DNA from: Streptomyces hygroscopicus
GTDB lineage: Bacteria; Actinomycetota; Actinomycetes; Streptomycetales; Streptomycetaceae
NCBI GenBank assembly: GCA_002021875.1
Contig: CP018627.1
Coordinates: forward strand, 372,001-436,000
Length of the DNA stretch: 64,000 nt
Direction of reading: 5' to 3'
Positions 7,866-17,500 of this stretch are shown here, in pieces. The notes beneath the pieces are model-generated. The model worked only from the letters and a program-made list of their open reading frames with translations, searched no databases and was not told the origin of the DNA. Positions within the stretch are counted from its first letter, which is position 1; each line of letters starts with the position of its first letter. The position numbers and the translations under genes were made by a program.

Positions 7866-8785
7866 CGCTCGCACTGACCCATGCCCACGGCGACCGCATC
7901 ACCGTGACCCACGAGGCGACCGGCACCGGACTGTTCGCCTACGTGTACCGCCCCGAAGCCCCGTGGGAGGCCCCCAAGCCGTATCTGCACCCGGTCCGGA
8001 CGCTCTCCGGCGGACTCGTCACCGGCTACCGCCCCAACGACCATCGCTGGCACAAGGGGCTCCAGCTGACGGCCTCCCACCTGTCGGGCCAGAACCTGTG
8101 GGGCGGGAACACCTATGTCCACGGCGAGGGGTATGTCGCGCTGCCCGAGCGGATCGGCTCGATGGCACACGTCGCCTTCGAGGAAGTCGCCGCCGCGGAC
8201 GACCGGGCCGTGATCGCCGAGCGCCTGACCTGGCATCCGTACGACGGTGAACTGTGGGCCGAGGAGGAGCGCCGCATCGAGGTGCGCGACGTCGATCCGC
8301 AGGCCGGCAGCTGGTCGTTGACCTGGACCTCGGCGATCACCAACCGCCGGCGGGAACCGCTGCGTTTCGGCAGCCCCACCACCCACGGCCGCCCGGCCGC
8401 CGGATACACCGGCCTGTTCTGGCGGGGCCCGCGCGCCTTCCGCGACGGCCACGTCTTCACAGCCGAGGCGGACGACGGCGACCTCATGGGCAGCCAGGCG
8501 CCCTGGCTGGCGTACGTCGGTGAGCACGACGGGCGCGACGGCCACGCCACGGTCGTCTTCGAGCACGCCCCGGCCAACGACCACACGGGGGACAAGGGGA
8601 CGCACCCGGCGCACTGGTTCGTGCGCAGCGACCCGTTCGCCGCGGTCGCGCCGTCCTGGGCGTTCCACGAGGAGCTCGTCCTCGCCCCCGGCGACACCCT
8701 CTCCCGCGGCTACCGGGTGACCGTCGCCGACGGCGCCTGGGACCGTGAGCAGGTCACCGCCCACCTGGACGGGCACACATGGTGA
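7862..8785 (+). CDS. DUF6807 / PmoA-like protein
   Basis: 307 residues of the family now called DUF6807, often annotated PmoA-like although unrelated in function to methane monooxygenase. Characteristic features are the YRPEAPWEAPKPYLHPVRTLSG block near 22-43, RPNDHRWHKGL near 49, and a late THPAHWFVR stretch. The fold is thought to be a beta-sandwich resembling galactose mutarotase. Genes of this family sit next to Gfo/Idh oxidoreductases and sugar ABC importers, as here (ATGA overlaps upstream; 7-base overlap downstream). Biochemical function is unknown; an epimerase or mutarotase-like accessory role is a guess. Confidence 0.75.
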   Translation: MTLALTHAHGDRITVTHEATGTGLFAYVYRPEAPWEAPKPYLHPVRTLSGGLVTGYRPNDHRWHKGLQLTASHLSGQNLWGGNTYVHGEGYVALPERIGSMAHVAFEEVAAADDRAVIAERLTWHPYDGELWAEEERRIEVRDVDPQAGSWSLTWTSAITNRRREPLRFGSPTTHGRPAAGYTGLFWRGPRAFRDGHVFTAEADDGDLMGSQAPWLAYVGEHDGRDGHATVVFEHAPANDHTGDKGTHPAHWFVRSDPFAAVAPSWAFHEELVLAPGDTLSRGYRVTVADGAWDREQVTAHLDGHTW

Positions 8786-10161
8786 GCGCGACGCACGACG
8801 GCTTCCCCGCGGCGGTCGGCGCGGGCCGGCTGCGCGACAAGGACGGCCGGCTCCCGCGCCCGAGCCGCCGGGCCGTCCTGGCCGTCGCCGCCATCGGTCT
8901 CAGCACCTCCCTGACCGGCACGCTCTCCGCGTGCTCCGCCGCGAGCGGCGATACGTCCGGCGTCACCCTCCGGTTCTCCTGGTGGGGCAACGACGACCGT
9001 GCCGCGCGCACCGAGAAGGCGATCCGCCTCTTCGAGAAGGAGCACCCCGGCGTCACCGTGCGCACGTCGAACGGCGAATTCGGCTCGTATCTCCAGAAAC
9101 TGGCCACGCAGGCCGCCGGCGGCGGTGTACCCGACGTGGTCCAGCTCGACTACCGGCAGATCTCCCAGTACGCGGGCGGCAAGGCGATCATGCCGCTGGA
9201 CGGTGTCATCAAGAACCGGACGATCCGCACGTCCGACATGGACAAGGACTTCCTGCGCACCGGTACCTACAAGGGCAGACAGTTCGCCCTGCCCATGGGG
9301 CGTGGCATCACCGGATACGCCTACGACTCCGCCGTCTACAAGAAGGCCGGTATCCCCACGCCCCGGCCCAGCTGGACCTGGCAGGACTGGGCGAAGGCCA
9401 ACAAGAAGATCGCCGCCCTGGGGCTGAAGTCCCCCGACGGACGCCACTTCACCGGCGCCAACGACGGCGGCGGCAACGAGGACGTCTTCGAGACCTGGCT
9501 GCGCAGCCGCGGCAAGAACCTCTACGCGGATCAGACGAAACTCGGCTTCACCGAGGACGACCTGACCGCCTTCTGGTCGTTCCTCAGTACGCTCCGCGAA
9601 GAAGGCGCCATCGCCCAGGCCCGGGACTCCGTGCAGGCCAAGAGCACCGAGACCAGCCCCATCGGCCGCCGTCTCGCGGCCGCCGACTTCACCTGGGACG
9701 CTCCGTTCCCCGGATACACGGCCCTGCTCGGCGAGAACATCCACTTCGCCCCCGTGCCCACGACCGGCGGCCGTCAGGGCACGTACTTCAAGCCGAGCAT
9801 GCTCCTCGGCATCGGCTCGCAGAGCGAGCACCCCAAGGAGGCGGCCCAGTTGATCGACTTCCTCCTCAACGACCCACGGGCCGGCGACATCCTCGGCTTC
9901 TCCCGGTCCACCCCGCCCAACCGCGAGATCGCCGCCCGGGTCGCCAAGTCGCTCGAGGGATCGGAGCGGGAGATCTACGACTACTCGCAGACGATGGAGA
10001 AGTACGGCCTGGACATCCCGCCGACCGCACCGCCGCCCGGCGATCTCGCGATCCAGACGGCGTTCAAACGCATCCACCAGCGCATGATCTACGGGATGGC
10101 CACCCCGCGCGAGGCGGCCCGTGAACTCATCGACGAGGCGAACCGGGAGCTGGAGTCATGA
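8779..10161 (+). CDS. Sugar ABC transporter substrate-binding lipoprotein (family 1)
   Basis: 460 residues. The N terminus carries a twin-arginine pair (PSRRAVL, 29-35), a hydrophobic stretch and a lipobox ending at C52 (GTLSAC), so it is exported, probably by Tat, and lipid-anchored. The body matches MalE-like family 1 solute-binding proteins: LRFSWWGNDDRAART near 61, FEKEHPGVTV, and a later PIGRRLAAADFTWDAPFPG segment. It captures an oligosaccharide for the two permeases that follow with ATGA overlaps. No ATPase gene is present in the operon; Streptomyces sugar importers commonly use the shared MsiK ATPase encoded elsewhere. Confidence 0.87.
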   Translation: MVSATHDGFPAAVGAGRLRDKDGRLPRPSRRAVLAVAAIGLSTSLTGTLSACSAASGDTSGVTLRFSWWGNDDRAARTEKAIRLFEKEHPGVTVRTSNGEFGSYLQKLATQAAGGGVPDVVQLDYRQISQYAGGKAIMPLDGVIKNRTIRTSDMDKDFLRTGTYKGRQFALPMGRGITGYAYDSAVYKKAGIPTPRPSWTWQDWAKANKKIAALGLKSPDGRHFTGANDGGGNEDVFETWLRSRGKNLYADQTKLGFTEDDLTAFWSFLSTLREEGAIAQARDSVQAKSTETSPIGRRLAAADFTWDAPFPGYTALLGENIHFAPVPTTGGRQGTYFKPSMLLGIGSQSEHPKEAAQLIDFLLNDPRAGDILGFSRSTPPNREIAARVAKSLEGSEREIYDYSQTMEKYGLDIPPTAPPPGDLAIQTAFKRIHQRMIYGMATPREAARELIDEANRELES

Positions 10162-11129
10162 GCACGGTGTCCACGACGAGGGCGCCCGCGCGCGCCGTCC
10201 GCACGACGGATCCGCGCCCGCGCAAGAGCAAGCGGCGCCAGGTGCGTGAACGGCAGTGGCCCGCCTATGTGTTCCTCTCCCCGTGGATGATCGGCGCGGT
10301 GGTGCTGACCTTCGTGCCGATGGCCGTATCCCTGTACCTGTCGTTCACGGACTACAACCTGTTCGATCCGCCGCGCTGGGTGGGCCTGCGCAACTACCAG
10401 GAGATGCTGACGGAGGACCCCCGCTACTGGCGGTCGGTCGGCACCACGATGCTGTACGTCGTCGTGGCCGTCCCGCTGAAGCTGGGCCTCGCCCTCGGCG
10501 TGGCGATGCTGCTGAAGAACCTCAGCCGGGGCCGGGGCTTCTACCGCTCCGCGTTCTACGCGCCGTCCCTGCTCGGCGCGAGCATGTCCATCGCCCTGGT
10601 GTGGAAGGCGCTGTTCAACGACGGCGGCACCGTCGCAGGCGTCCTGGACACCGTCGGCATCCACACCGGCGGCTGGGTCGGCAACCCCCATCTCGCGGTG
10701 TACGGGGTCGTCCTGCTGACGGTGTGGCAGTTCGGCGCGCCCATGGTGATCTTCCTGGCGGGCCTCCAGCAGATCTCGCCCGACCTCTACGAGGCCGCGG
10801 CGCTCGACGGCGCGGGCCGCTGGCGGCAGTTCATGTCCATCACCGTGCCCATGCTGTCCCCGGTCGTCTTCTTCAACCTGGTCCTGGAGGTCATCAACTC
10901 CTTCCAGGTCTTCACCCCGGCCTTCGCCATCAGCGGCGGCGACGGCAGCCCCGCCGACTCCACGATGTTCTACACGCTGTACCTGTACGAGCGCGGCTTC
11001 ACGGCCTCGCATATGGGATACGCGGCGGCGATGGCCTGGCTGCTGCTGATCGCCATCGGCGCGATCACCCTGATCCTGTTCCGGACCTCCCGGTCCTGGG
11101 TCTTCTACGCGGACGAGGAGGGCCGATGA
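10158..11129 (+). CDS. Sugar ABC transporter permease (MalF type)
   Basis: 323 residues with a basic N-terminal tail (RKSKRRQVRER) followed by six predicted membrane segments. The first is at about 36-58 (YVFLSPWMIGAVVLTFVPM). The EAA loop that contacts the ATPase is visible as EAAALDGAGRWRQFMSITVPML near 213-234. It overlaps the binding-protein gene and the second permease by ATGA. Together they form the channel of a CUT1-type oligosaccharide importer. Confidence 0.87.
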   Translation: MSTVSTTRAPARAVRTTDPRPRKSKRRQVRERQWPAYVFLSPWMIGAVVLTFVPMAVSLYLSFTDYNLFDPPRWVGLRNYQEMLTEDPRYWRSVGTTMLYVVVAVPLKLGLALGVAMLLKNLSRGRGFYRSAFYAPSLLGASMSIALVWKALFNDGGTVAGVLDTVGIHTGGWVGNPHLAVYGVVLLTVWQFGAPMVIFLAGLQQISPDLYEAAALDGAGRWRQFMSITVPMLSPVVFFNLVLEVINSFQVFTPAFAISGGDGSPADSTMFYTLYLYERGFTASHMGYAAAMAWLLLIAIGAITLILFRTSRSWVFYADEEGR

Positions 11130-11962
11130 ACATCGCCACGAAGCGGTGGCTGCCGCACACGATCTCGGCCGCCGCGCTGCTCGTCCTGCTGTATCCGCTG
11201 GCCTGGCTGCTCGCCACCTCGCTCAAGCCGGCCGACGAGGTGATGACGAGCCTCGACCTGTGGCCCAGCCATCTGGAGTGGTCGAACTACACGACCGCCC
11301 TGGACGGGGTCTCGGGTGTCACCGTCACGCACCTGCTCGGCAACACGCTGCTGATCGCGGGGGGCGCCGTCCTCGGCAACGTCCTGTCCTGCTCGCTGGC
11401 CGCCTACGCCTTCGCCCGGCTGCGCTTCCGCATGAGCAAGGTGATGTTCGCCTTCATGGTGGCGACGCTGATGCTGCCACACCATGTCGTACTGATCCCG
11501 CAGTACATCATCTTCAACCGGCTCGGCCTGGTGGACAGTTATTGGCCGCTGATCCTGCCGAAGTTCCTGGCCACCGAGGCGTTCTTCGTCTTCCTCATCG
11601 TCCAGTTCATGCGCGGCCTGCCGCGCGAGCTGGAGGAGTCCGCGCGGATCGACGGCTGCGGTCCCTTCCGTACGTACTGGTCGATCACGCTGCCGCTGGC
11701 CCGGCCCGCGCTGATCACCACGGCCATCTTCACGTTCATCTGGACGTGGAACGACTTCTTCACGCAGATGATCTATCTCTTCGCGCCGGAGAAGTACACC
11801 ATCACGCTCGCCCTGAGCAGCTTCGTCGACCAGTCCAGCACCTCCGCGTACGGGCCCATGTTCGCCATGTCGGTGATCTCGGTGCTGCCGATCGTGCTGT
11901 TCTTCTTCGTCTTCCAGCGCTACCTGGTGCAGGGCATGGCCACGTCCGGACTGAAGGGGTGA
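11126..11962 (+). CDS. Sugar ABC transporter permease (MalG type)
   Basis: 278 residues, six membrane segments, starting at the ATG that overlaps the previous stop. The conserved EAA loop reads EESARIDGCGPFRTYWSITLPLARPAL near residues 171-197. Length and topology match the second permease of CUT1 sugar importers. The downstream DUF624-like gene begins 8 bases after the stop, so the operon continues. Confidence 0.87.
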   Translation: MNIATKRWLPHTISAAALLVLLYPLAWLLATSLKPADEVMTSLDLWPSHLEWSNYTTALDGVSGVTVTHLLGNTLLIAGGAVLGNVLSCSLAAYAFARLRFRMSKVMFAFMVATLMLPHHVVLIPQYIIFNRLGLVDSYWPLILPKFLATEAFFVFLIVQFMRGLPRELEESARIDGCGPFRTYWSITLPLARPALITTAIFTFIWTWNDFFTQMIYLFAPEKYTITLALSSFVDQSSTSAYGPMFAMSVISVLPIVLFFFVFQRYLVQGMATSGLKG

Positions 11963-11970
11963 GGCACACC

Positions 11971-12585
11971 ATGGCTCACGCACCCATCGCGCCCCGGCGC
12001 GAGCGCCGGGAACCCGGAGAGGTCTTCGGCTCCGGCTTCACCCTCTTCGCGGACATGCTGCTCATCGGCCTGCTCACCAGCCTCGCCTGCCTGCCGGTCG
12101 TCACGGCCCCGGCCGCGTTCGCCGCCGCGTCCGCGACGCTGCGACCGGCCGCGGGCAACGGCGTCCAGGTCAGCGCGGGTACGTACGGCGCTCATCTGCG
12201 TGCCCAGCTGTCCGCGCGGTCGGCGGCCCTCGGTCTGGTGCCGCCGCTGCTCGTGGTGGTCGTCCTGATCGATGCCGCGCTGATGCGGGCCGCGCTGCCC
12301 GGAGCGGCCGTCATGGCGCCCGCCCTCGCGCTGCTCGTCCTGGGCGCCACGGTCGTGGCGCTGCGGGCGACCGCGCTGGAGACACCGCACGTGCTGTCCG
12401 CACGCGAGGCGCTGCTCCGCTCGGCCGCGGACCCGCGCGGCAGTCTCCTCCTGGCCGGTGCCGTGCTCCTCAGCGGGCTCCTGGCCTGGTCGATTCCGCT
12501 GCTGGTTCCGCTGCTGCCGGGCCCGCTGACGTTCGCCGCCACGGTCGTGGACCTCCGCTCCCCCGCGGATGCCCAGGAGAGCTGA
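11971..12585 (+). CDS. DUF624/YesL-like integral membrane protein
   Basis: 204 residues, mostly membrane-spanning: about 26-52, 86-106, 112-130 and 153-182. The N-terminal GFTLFADMLLIGLLTSLACLPVVTAPAA segment resembles the DUF624 (YesL) family, which travels with CUT1 sugar ABC transporters for plant polysaccharides. Function is unknown; it may assist assembly or regulation of the importer. It lies between the permeases and the GH2 enzyme in one operon. The C-terminal third is less typical, so the family call is moderate. Confidence 0.65.
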   Translation: MAHAPIAPRRERREPGEVFGSGFTLFADMLLIGLLTSLACLPVVTAPAAFAAASATLRPAAGNGVQVSAGTYGAHLRAQLSARSAALGLVPPLLVVVVLIDAALMRAALPGAAVMAPALALLVLGATVVALRATALETPHVLSAREALLRSAADPRGSLLLAGAVLLSGLLAWSIPLLVPLLPGPLTFAATVVDLRSPADAQES

Positions 12586-12643
12586 ACGGCGGCGCGCCGC
12601 CTCCCCATCCCTCACCCACGCACCACACCACCGGAGTTCACGC

Positions 12644-14440
12644 ATGCCCCACCCGCACTTGGACGCCGCAGGCCATCCGAGGCCGCAGCTGATCCGCGAT
12701 CCCGACTGGCGCGACCTCGGCGGTCCCTGGCAGTTCGCCCACGACGACGAGGACCGCGGCCGCGCCGACCGCTGGATGGACCCGGCGACCTCGGCACCGT
12801 TCACCGGCACCGTCACCGTGCCCTATCCTCCCGAGTCCGCGGCCTCTGGGGTGGCGGACACCGCCTTCCACCCCGTGCTGTGGTACCGGCGCACGCTCGA
12901 CGTGGCCCGGCCGGCCGCCGGGCGGCGGCTCCTGCTCCACTTCGGTGCGGTCGACCACCGGGCCGAGGTCTGGCTGAACGGCCGCCTGGTGGGACGTCAC
13001 GAGGGCGGGCACACCGGCTTCACCTGCGATCTGACCGACGCCGTCGACCGGGACGGCGAGCAGACCGTCGTCGTCCGCGCCGAGGACCAGCCGCTCGACG
13101 CCGCGCAGCCCCGCGGCAAGCAGGACTGGCGCCGGGATCCACATGTCATCTGGTACCACCGCACCTCCGGGATCTGGCAGCCGGTGTGGCTGGAAGAGGT
13201 CCCGGCCGAGCACATCACGCTGCTGCACTGGACCCCCGACGTCGCCCACGCCCGCGTCCGCTGCCGGCTGCGTCTCGGCCACTGGCCGCGGCGCCCGCTC
13301 ACGGTGACGGTCCGCCTCACGCGGGGCGAGCGGGTGCTCGCCGAGCAGCGGACGCTGATCGAGGGCCAGGAGGCGGAGTTCGATGTCGCGGTACCCGCCC
13401 TGCGCCACGGGCAGGACCTCGACGACCTGCTGTGGAGTCCGGAGCGGCCTCAACTCGTCGACGCGGTGGTGGAGTTGCGCGACGCGGCCGAGGACACACC
13501 GGTCGACCGTGTGACGTCCTACCTCGGTCTGCGCGACATCGGCTGGGACGACGGTGTCTTCCTCCTCAACCACAAGCCGTACTTCCTCCGGTTCGCGCTC
13601 CAGCAGGGCTACTGGCCCGCGTCGCATCTGTCGGCCTCGGCCGACGAGTTGCGCCGCGATGTCGAACTGGCGAAGGAGATCGGCCTCAACGGGCTGCGCG
13701 TCCATCAGAAGATCGAGGACCCGCGCTTCCTGTACTGGGCCGACCGGCTCGGGCTGCTGCTGTGGGAGGAGATGCCGTCGGCGTACCAGTTCGGCGCGCA
13801 GACCGTCCAGCGCGTGATCGCCGAGTGGACCGAAGCCATCTCCCGCGACCTCGGCCACCCCTCGATCGTCGCCTGGGTCCCGATCAACGAATCCTGGTCC
13901 GTGCCGAACCCGGCGCTCGTCCCCGCGCAGCGCCACTTCATGGACGCCCTCTACCACCTGACCAAGGCCCTGGACCCCTCGCGCCCCGCCGTCTCCAACG
14001 ACGGCTGGGAGATCTCCGCCGCCGACATCTGGGGCGTCCACGACTACACCCAGCACGGGGACGTACTGCGCAAGCGCTACGGCCACGCCTCGCTGCGGCA
14101 GGGCGAGCTCGCCGAGCAGTGGCCCGGCGCCAAACGGCTGACCCTGGACGGCGTCCGCCACCAAGGGCAGCCCGTCGTCCTGAGCGAGTTCGGCGGCGCG
14201 ACCTTCGAACCGGCCGAGGGCGCCGAGTGGTTCGGCTACGACACCGTGGCCACGAAGGAGGACTTCGCCGACCGCCTCGCCGACCTGGTGGCCGCCGCGG
14301 TGGACTCCGGGCTCGCGGGCTTCTGCTACACCCAGTTCACCGACACGGAACAGGAGACCAACGGCCTGCTCACACCGGACCGCCGGCCGAAGATTCCCCT
14401 GGCCGAACTGCGCGAAATTCTCACCCGAACCCGCGCATAG
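12644..14440 (+). CDS. Glycoside hydrolase family 2 enzyme, cytoplasmic
   Basis: 598 residues with the GH2 order: sugar-binding jelly roll (about 20-190, including EVWLNGRLVGRHEGGHTGF), immunoglobulin-like domain (190-295), then a TIM barrel. The acid/base is E416 in VPINESW and the nucleophile E515 in VVLSEFGG. No signal peptide is seen, so it probably acts on imported oligosaccharides. The ATG at 12644 follows CCGGAG. GH2 includes beta-galactosidases, mannosidases and glucuronidases; the neighbouring GH67 and GH43 enzymes suggest a hemicellulose side chain, but specificity cannot be read. Confidence 0.85.
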   Translation: MPHPHLDAAGHPRPQLIRDPDWRDLGGPWQFAHDDEDRGRADRWMDPATSAPFTGTVTVPYPPESAASGVADTAFHPVLWYRRTLDVARPAAGRRLLLHFGAVDHRAEVWLNGRLVGRHEGGHTGFTCDLTDAVDRDGEQTVVVRAEDQPLDAAQPRGKQDWRRDPHVIWYHRTSGIWQPVWLEEVPAEHITLLHWTPDVAHARVRCRLRLGHWPRRPLTVTVRLTRGERVLAEQRTLIEGQEAEFDVAVPALRHGQDLDDLLWSPERPQLVDAVVELRDAAEDTPVDRVTSYLGLRDIGWDDGVFLLNHKPYFLRFALQQGYWPASHLSASADELRRDVELAKEIGLNGLRVHQKIEDPRFLYWADRLGLLLWEEMPSAYQFGAQTVQRVIAEWTEAISRDLGHPSIVAWVPINESWSVPNPALVPAQRHFMDALYHLTKALDPSRPAVSNDGWEISAADIWGVHDYTQHGDVLRKRYGHASLRQGELAEQWPGAKRLTLDGVRHQGQPVVLSEFGGATFEPAEGAEWFGYDTVATKEDFADRLADLVAAAVDSGLAGFCYTQFTDTEQETNGLLTPDRRPKIPLAELREILTRTRA

Positions 14441-14505
14441 CGGGTCTCGCCGCCATCTGAGGCCCGGTGCGATTCCCTTCGTTCTCGCGTAGAGGAGAAA
14501 CCGCA

Positions 14506-17500
14506 ATGGCGCGATCCGAGTACGAGTACAGCCGTCGCCGAGTGCTCCAGGCATCCGCCCTCGCCTTCGCCACCGTGCTGAGCCCGTGGGGCACGGCGGC
14601 CGGCTTCGCCGCGTCGGCGGGCATCCCCGACGAGGACGGCTACGATCTCTGGCTGCGCTACCGCCCCACTGCCGATCCCCGGCGGCTCGCCGAGTACCGG
14701 AGGGCCCTGGCCGGGCTGGCGCGTCAGGGCGAGGGCCGGGTCATGGCGAACGCCGAGCTGGAACTGCGGCGGGCCGTAGAGGGCTTCACCGGCAGCGCAC
14801 CGGTCCGGGTTCCCGCCGGTCGAGCCTCGGTTGTCATCGGCACGGTGGACGAGTCGCCGGTCGTGCGATCCCAGGTGAGTCCCGGTCGGCTGGCCCGGAT
14901 CGGTCAGCAGGGGTTCGTGATCGAGATGACCGGCCCGCCGGGCAGGCGGCGACTGGTCATCGGGGCCCGCAGTGATCGGGGCGTGCTGGCCGGGGTCTTC
15001 CATCTCATCCGTCTGCTCCAGCTCGAGCGGCCACTGCACAAGCTGTCCGTCCTGCAGAAGCCGCGCATCGCACTGCGCATGATGAATCACTGGGACAACT
15101 TCGACGGGTCGATCGAGCGTGGCTACGCGGGCACTTCGCTCTTCGAGTGGGACATGCTGCCGGACATCTCCGGCCGGGTGGTCGACTATGCGCGGTCCAT
15201 GGCGTCGATCGGCATCAACGCTTCGGTGCTCAACAACGTCAATGCCAGTGCCGACTTCATCACCAGCGAGATGCTGACCAGACTCAGACCCCTGGCCGCA
15301 CTTCTCCACTCGTGGGGCATCTCTGTCTGGCTGTCCGTCAACTACGCCGGCCCGATGATCCTGACCGCGGACGACGCCGATCCGATCACGACGGCCGATC
15401 CCGCCGATCGACGGGTCCAGCAGTGGTGGCGGGACAAGAGCGCGGAAATCTTCAAGAGCCTGCCCGGATTCGGCGGGTTCCTGGTGAAGGCGAACTCGGA
15501 GGGGCAGCCCGGTCCACTCGACTACGGACGCACCCATGCCGAGGGCGCGAACATGCTGGCCCGCATGGTCGCACCGCACGACGGCCAGATCGTCTGGCGC
15601 AGCTTCGTCCACGAGGATTTCAGCGACTGGGCGGAGTACCAGTACCGGGTGTTCGCCCCGCTGGACGGCACGTTCGACGACAACGTCATCCTCCAGACCA
15701 AGTACGGACCGATCGACTTCCAGATCCGCGAGCCCGTACACCCCCTGTTCGGCGCGATGCGCCACACGAACCAGATACTGGAACTCCAGCTCACCCAGGA
15801 GTACACGGGCCACGAGATCCACACCACCTATCTGGCTCCGCTGTGGCGGGAGGTGCTGACCTTCCCCACGCAGGGGCCCGGCACCGGACCGACCGTCGCC
15901 GACATCCTCGCGGACGGCACGGACCGTATGCCGCGGGCGGGCATCGCCGGGGTCGGCAACTTCGGCAACGCCCGCAACTGGACCGGCTATCTGCTGGGAG
16001 CGGCGAACACCTACGCCTTCGGCAGGATGTGCTGGAACCCGGACGCCGATCCCCGGGACCTGGCCGCGGAGTGGGCCGGGCTGACCTTCGGCCACGATGA
16101 CGCGATCACCGAGGTCGTGGCCGACATCCTGACGCCCTCGCGCCGGACGTACGAGGACTACACCTCGCCGCTGGGGATGGGCTATCTCACCGACCCCGGT
16201 GGCGACCATCTCGACCCGAGCCCGCTTGGCACCCTCTTCCAGTCACACCACTCCACGACCGAGGGCACCGGCTTCGACCGCACCGAGGCGACCGGCAGCG
16301 GCTTCACCGGGCTCTACCCGCGGGCGTGGCAGAAGCACTACGAGTCCACGGCCACCTGTCCCGACGACCTGCTGCTGTTCATGCACTGGGTGCCGTACGA
16401 CCATCGGCTGCGCTCGGGCAAGACGGTCATCCAGCATATCTACGACACGCACTTCACCGGGGTCGACCGCATCGACCGGTACCTCGCCGGGTGGAGCACG
16501 CTGTCCGGGGAGATCGACCGGCAGCGCCATGCCGCCGTCAAGGCGGGCTTCGAGGCCCAGCGGGAGCACGCGAGGTTCTGGCGCGACACGGTGGTCGGAT
16601 TCTTCTTCGACAAGAGCCGCGTCGTCGACGCGAAGCGGGAATGGCTGCGAGCGGCGCTGAACGGCTCACGGGTGCTGCTCGGCGGTCGGCCGAACCTCCT
16701 GCCGGTCACGGTCACCAACGCCTCGGCGCGGGACCGCGACCTCACGGTCGCACTGCGGCCACCGTCGGCGGACTGGCGCACCGAGCCCGCCGCACAGTCC
16801 GCGGCCGGCGCCGCGACCGCGGAGCTCGAGCTGCCGGTCACACCCCCCTTGTCGGGCACCGTGGCCGCCCTGGACCTGGATGTGGCGCCGAAGCTCACCC
16901 GGCTCGACGGCCGACCGCCGTCCCTGGTCGTCGCCCCCGAGGGCAGGCGCTGCCTCGTGGCGCTCAACGCCGGTCCCCGGAACGGGACTTCGATGCCCGG
17001 CTACCACGCGCTGACCCCCGAGTCGGCCTGGTCCGCGCCGGCCGGCCACGGCTGGGTCGGCGCCGCCCCGTCGGCCAGGGACCGCGGTGGCGAGCCCCTG
17101 TTGCGCGACCACCTCTGGCACAACTCGTCCCGGGTGCTGCGCGTCGCCCTACCGGCCGGCAAGCACACCGGGTACGTGCTGGTCGGTGACACCGGTGCCA
17201 CGGCCTCGCCGACCCGGGTCGCGGTGGACGGCGTCACCTTCGCCACCAGTCCGAAGCAGCCCAGCGGAACCTTCACCTGGCTGGAGCTCCCCCTCGACGG
17301 AGGTGCCACCGGCCGCACCACGGACATCACGTTCACGGGGGTGGGTGGCCCGTGGCGGCTGTCCGCGTTCGCCGTCACGGACCCCGGCGCCCCGGTGCCG
17401 TCCCTCGTCGTCATGCGGACGGCGGCGGATCCGGTGTGGTGGGCGGGCCGGGCCAACCCGGTCACGGTGCTGGTGCGCAACACCGGCACGGCGGACCGCG

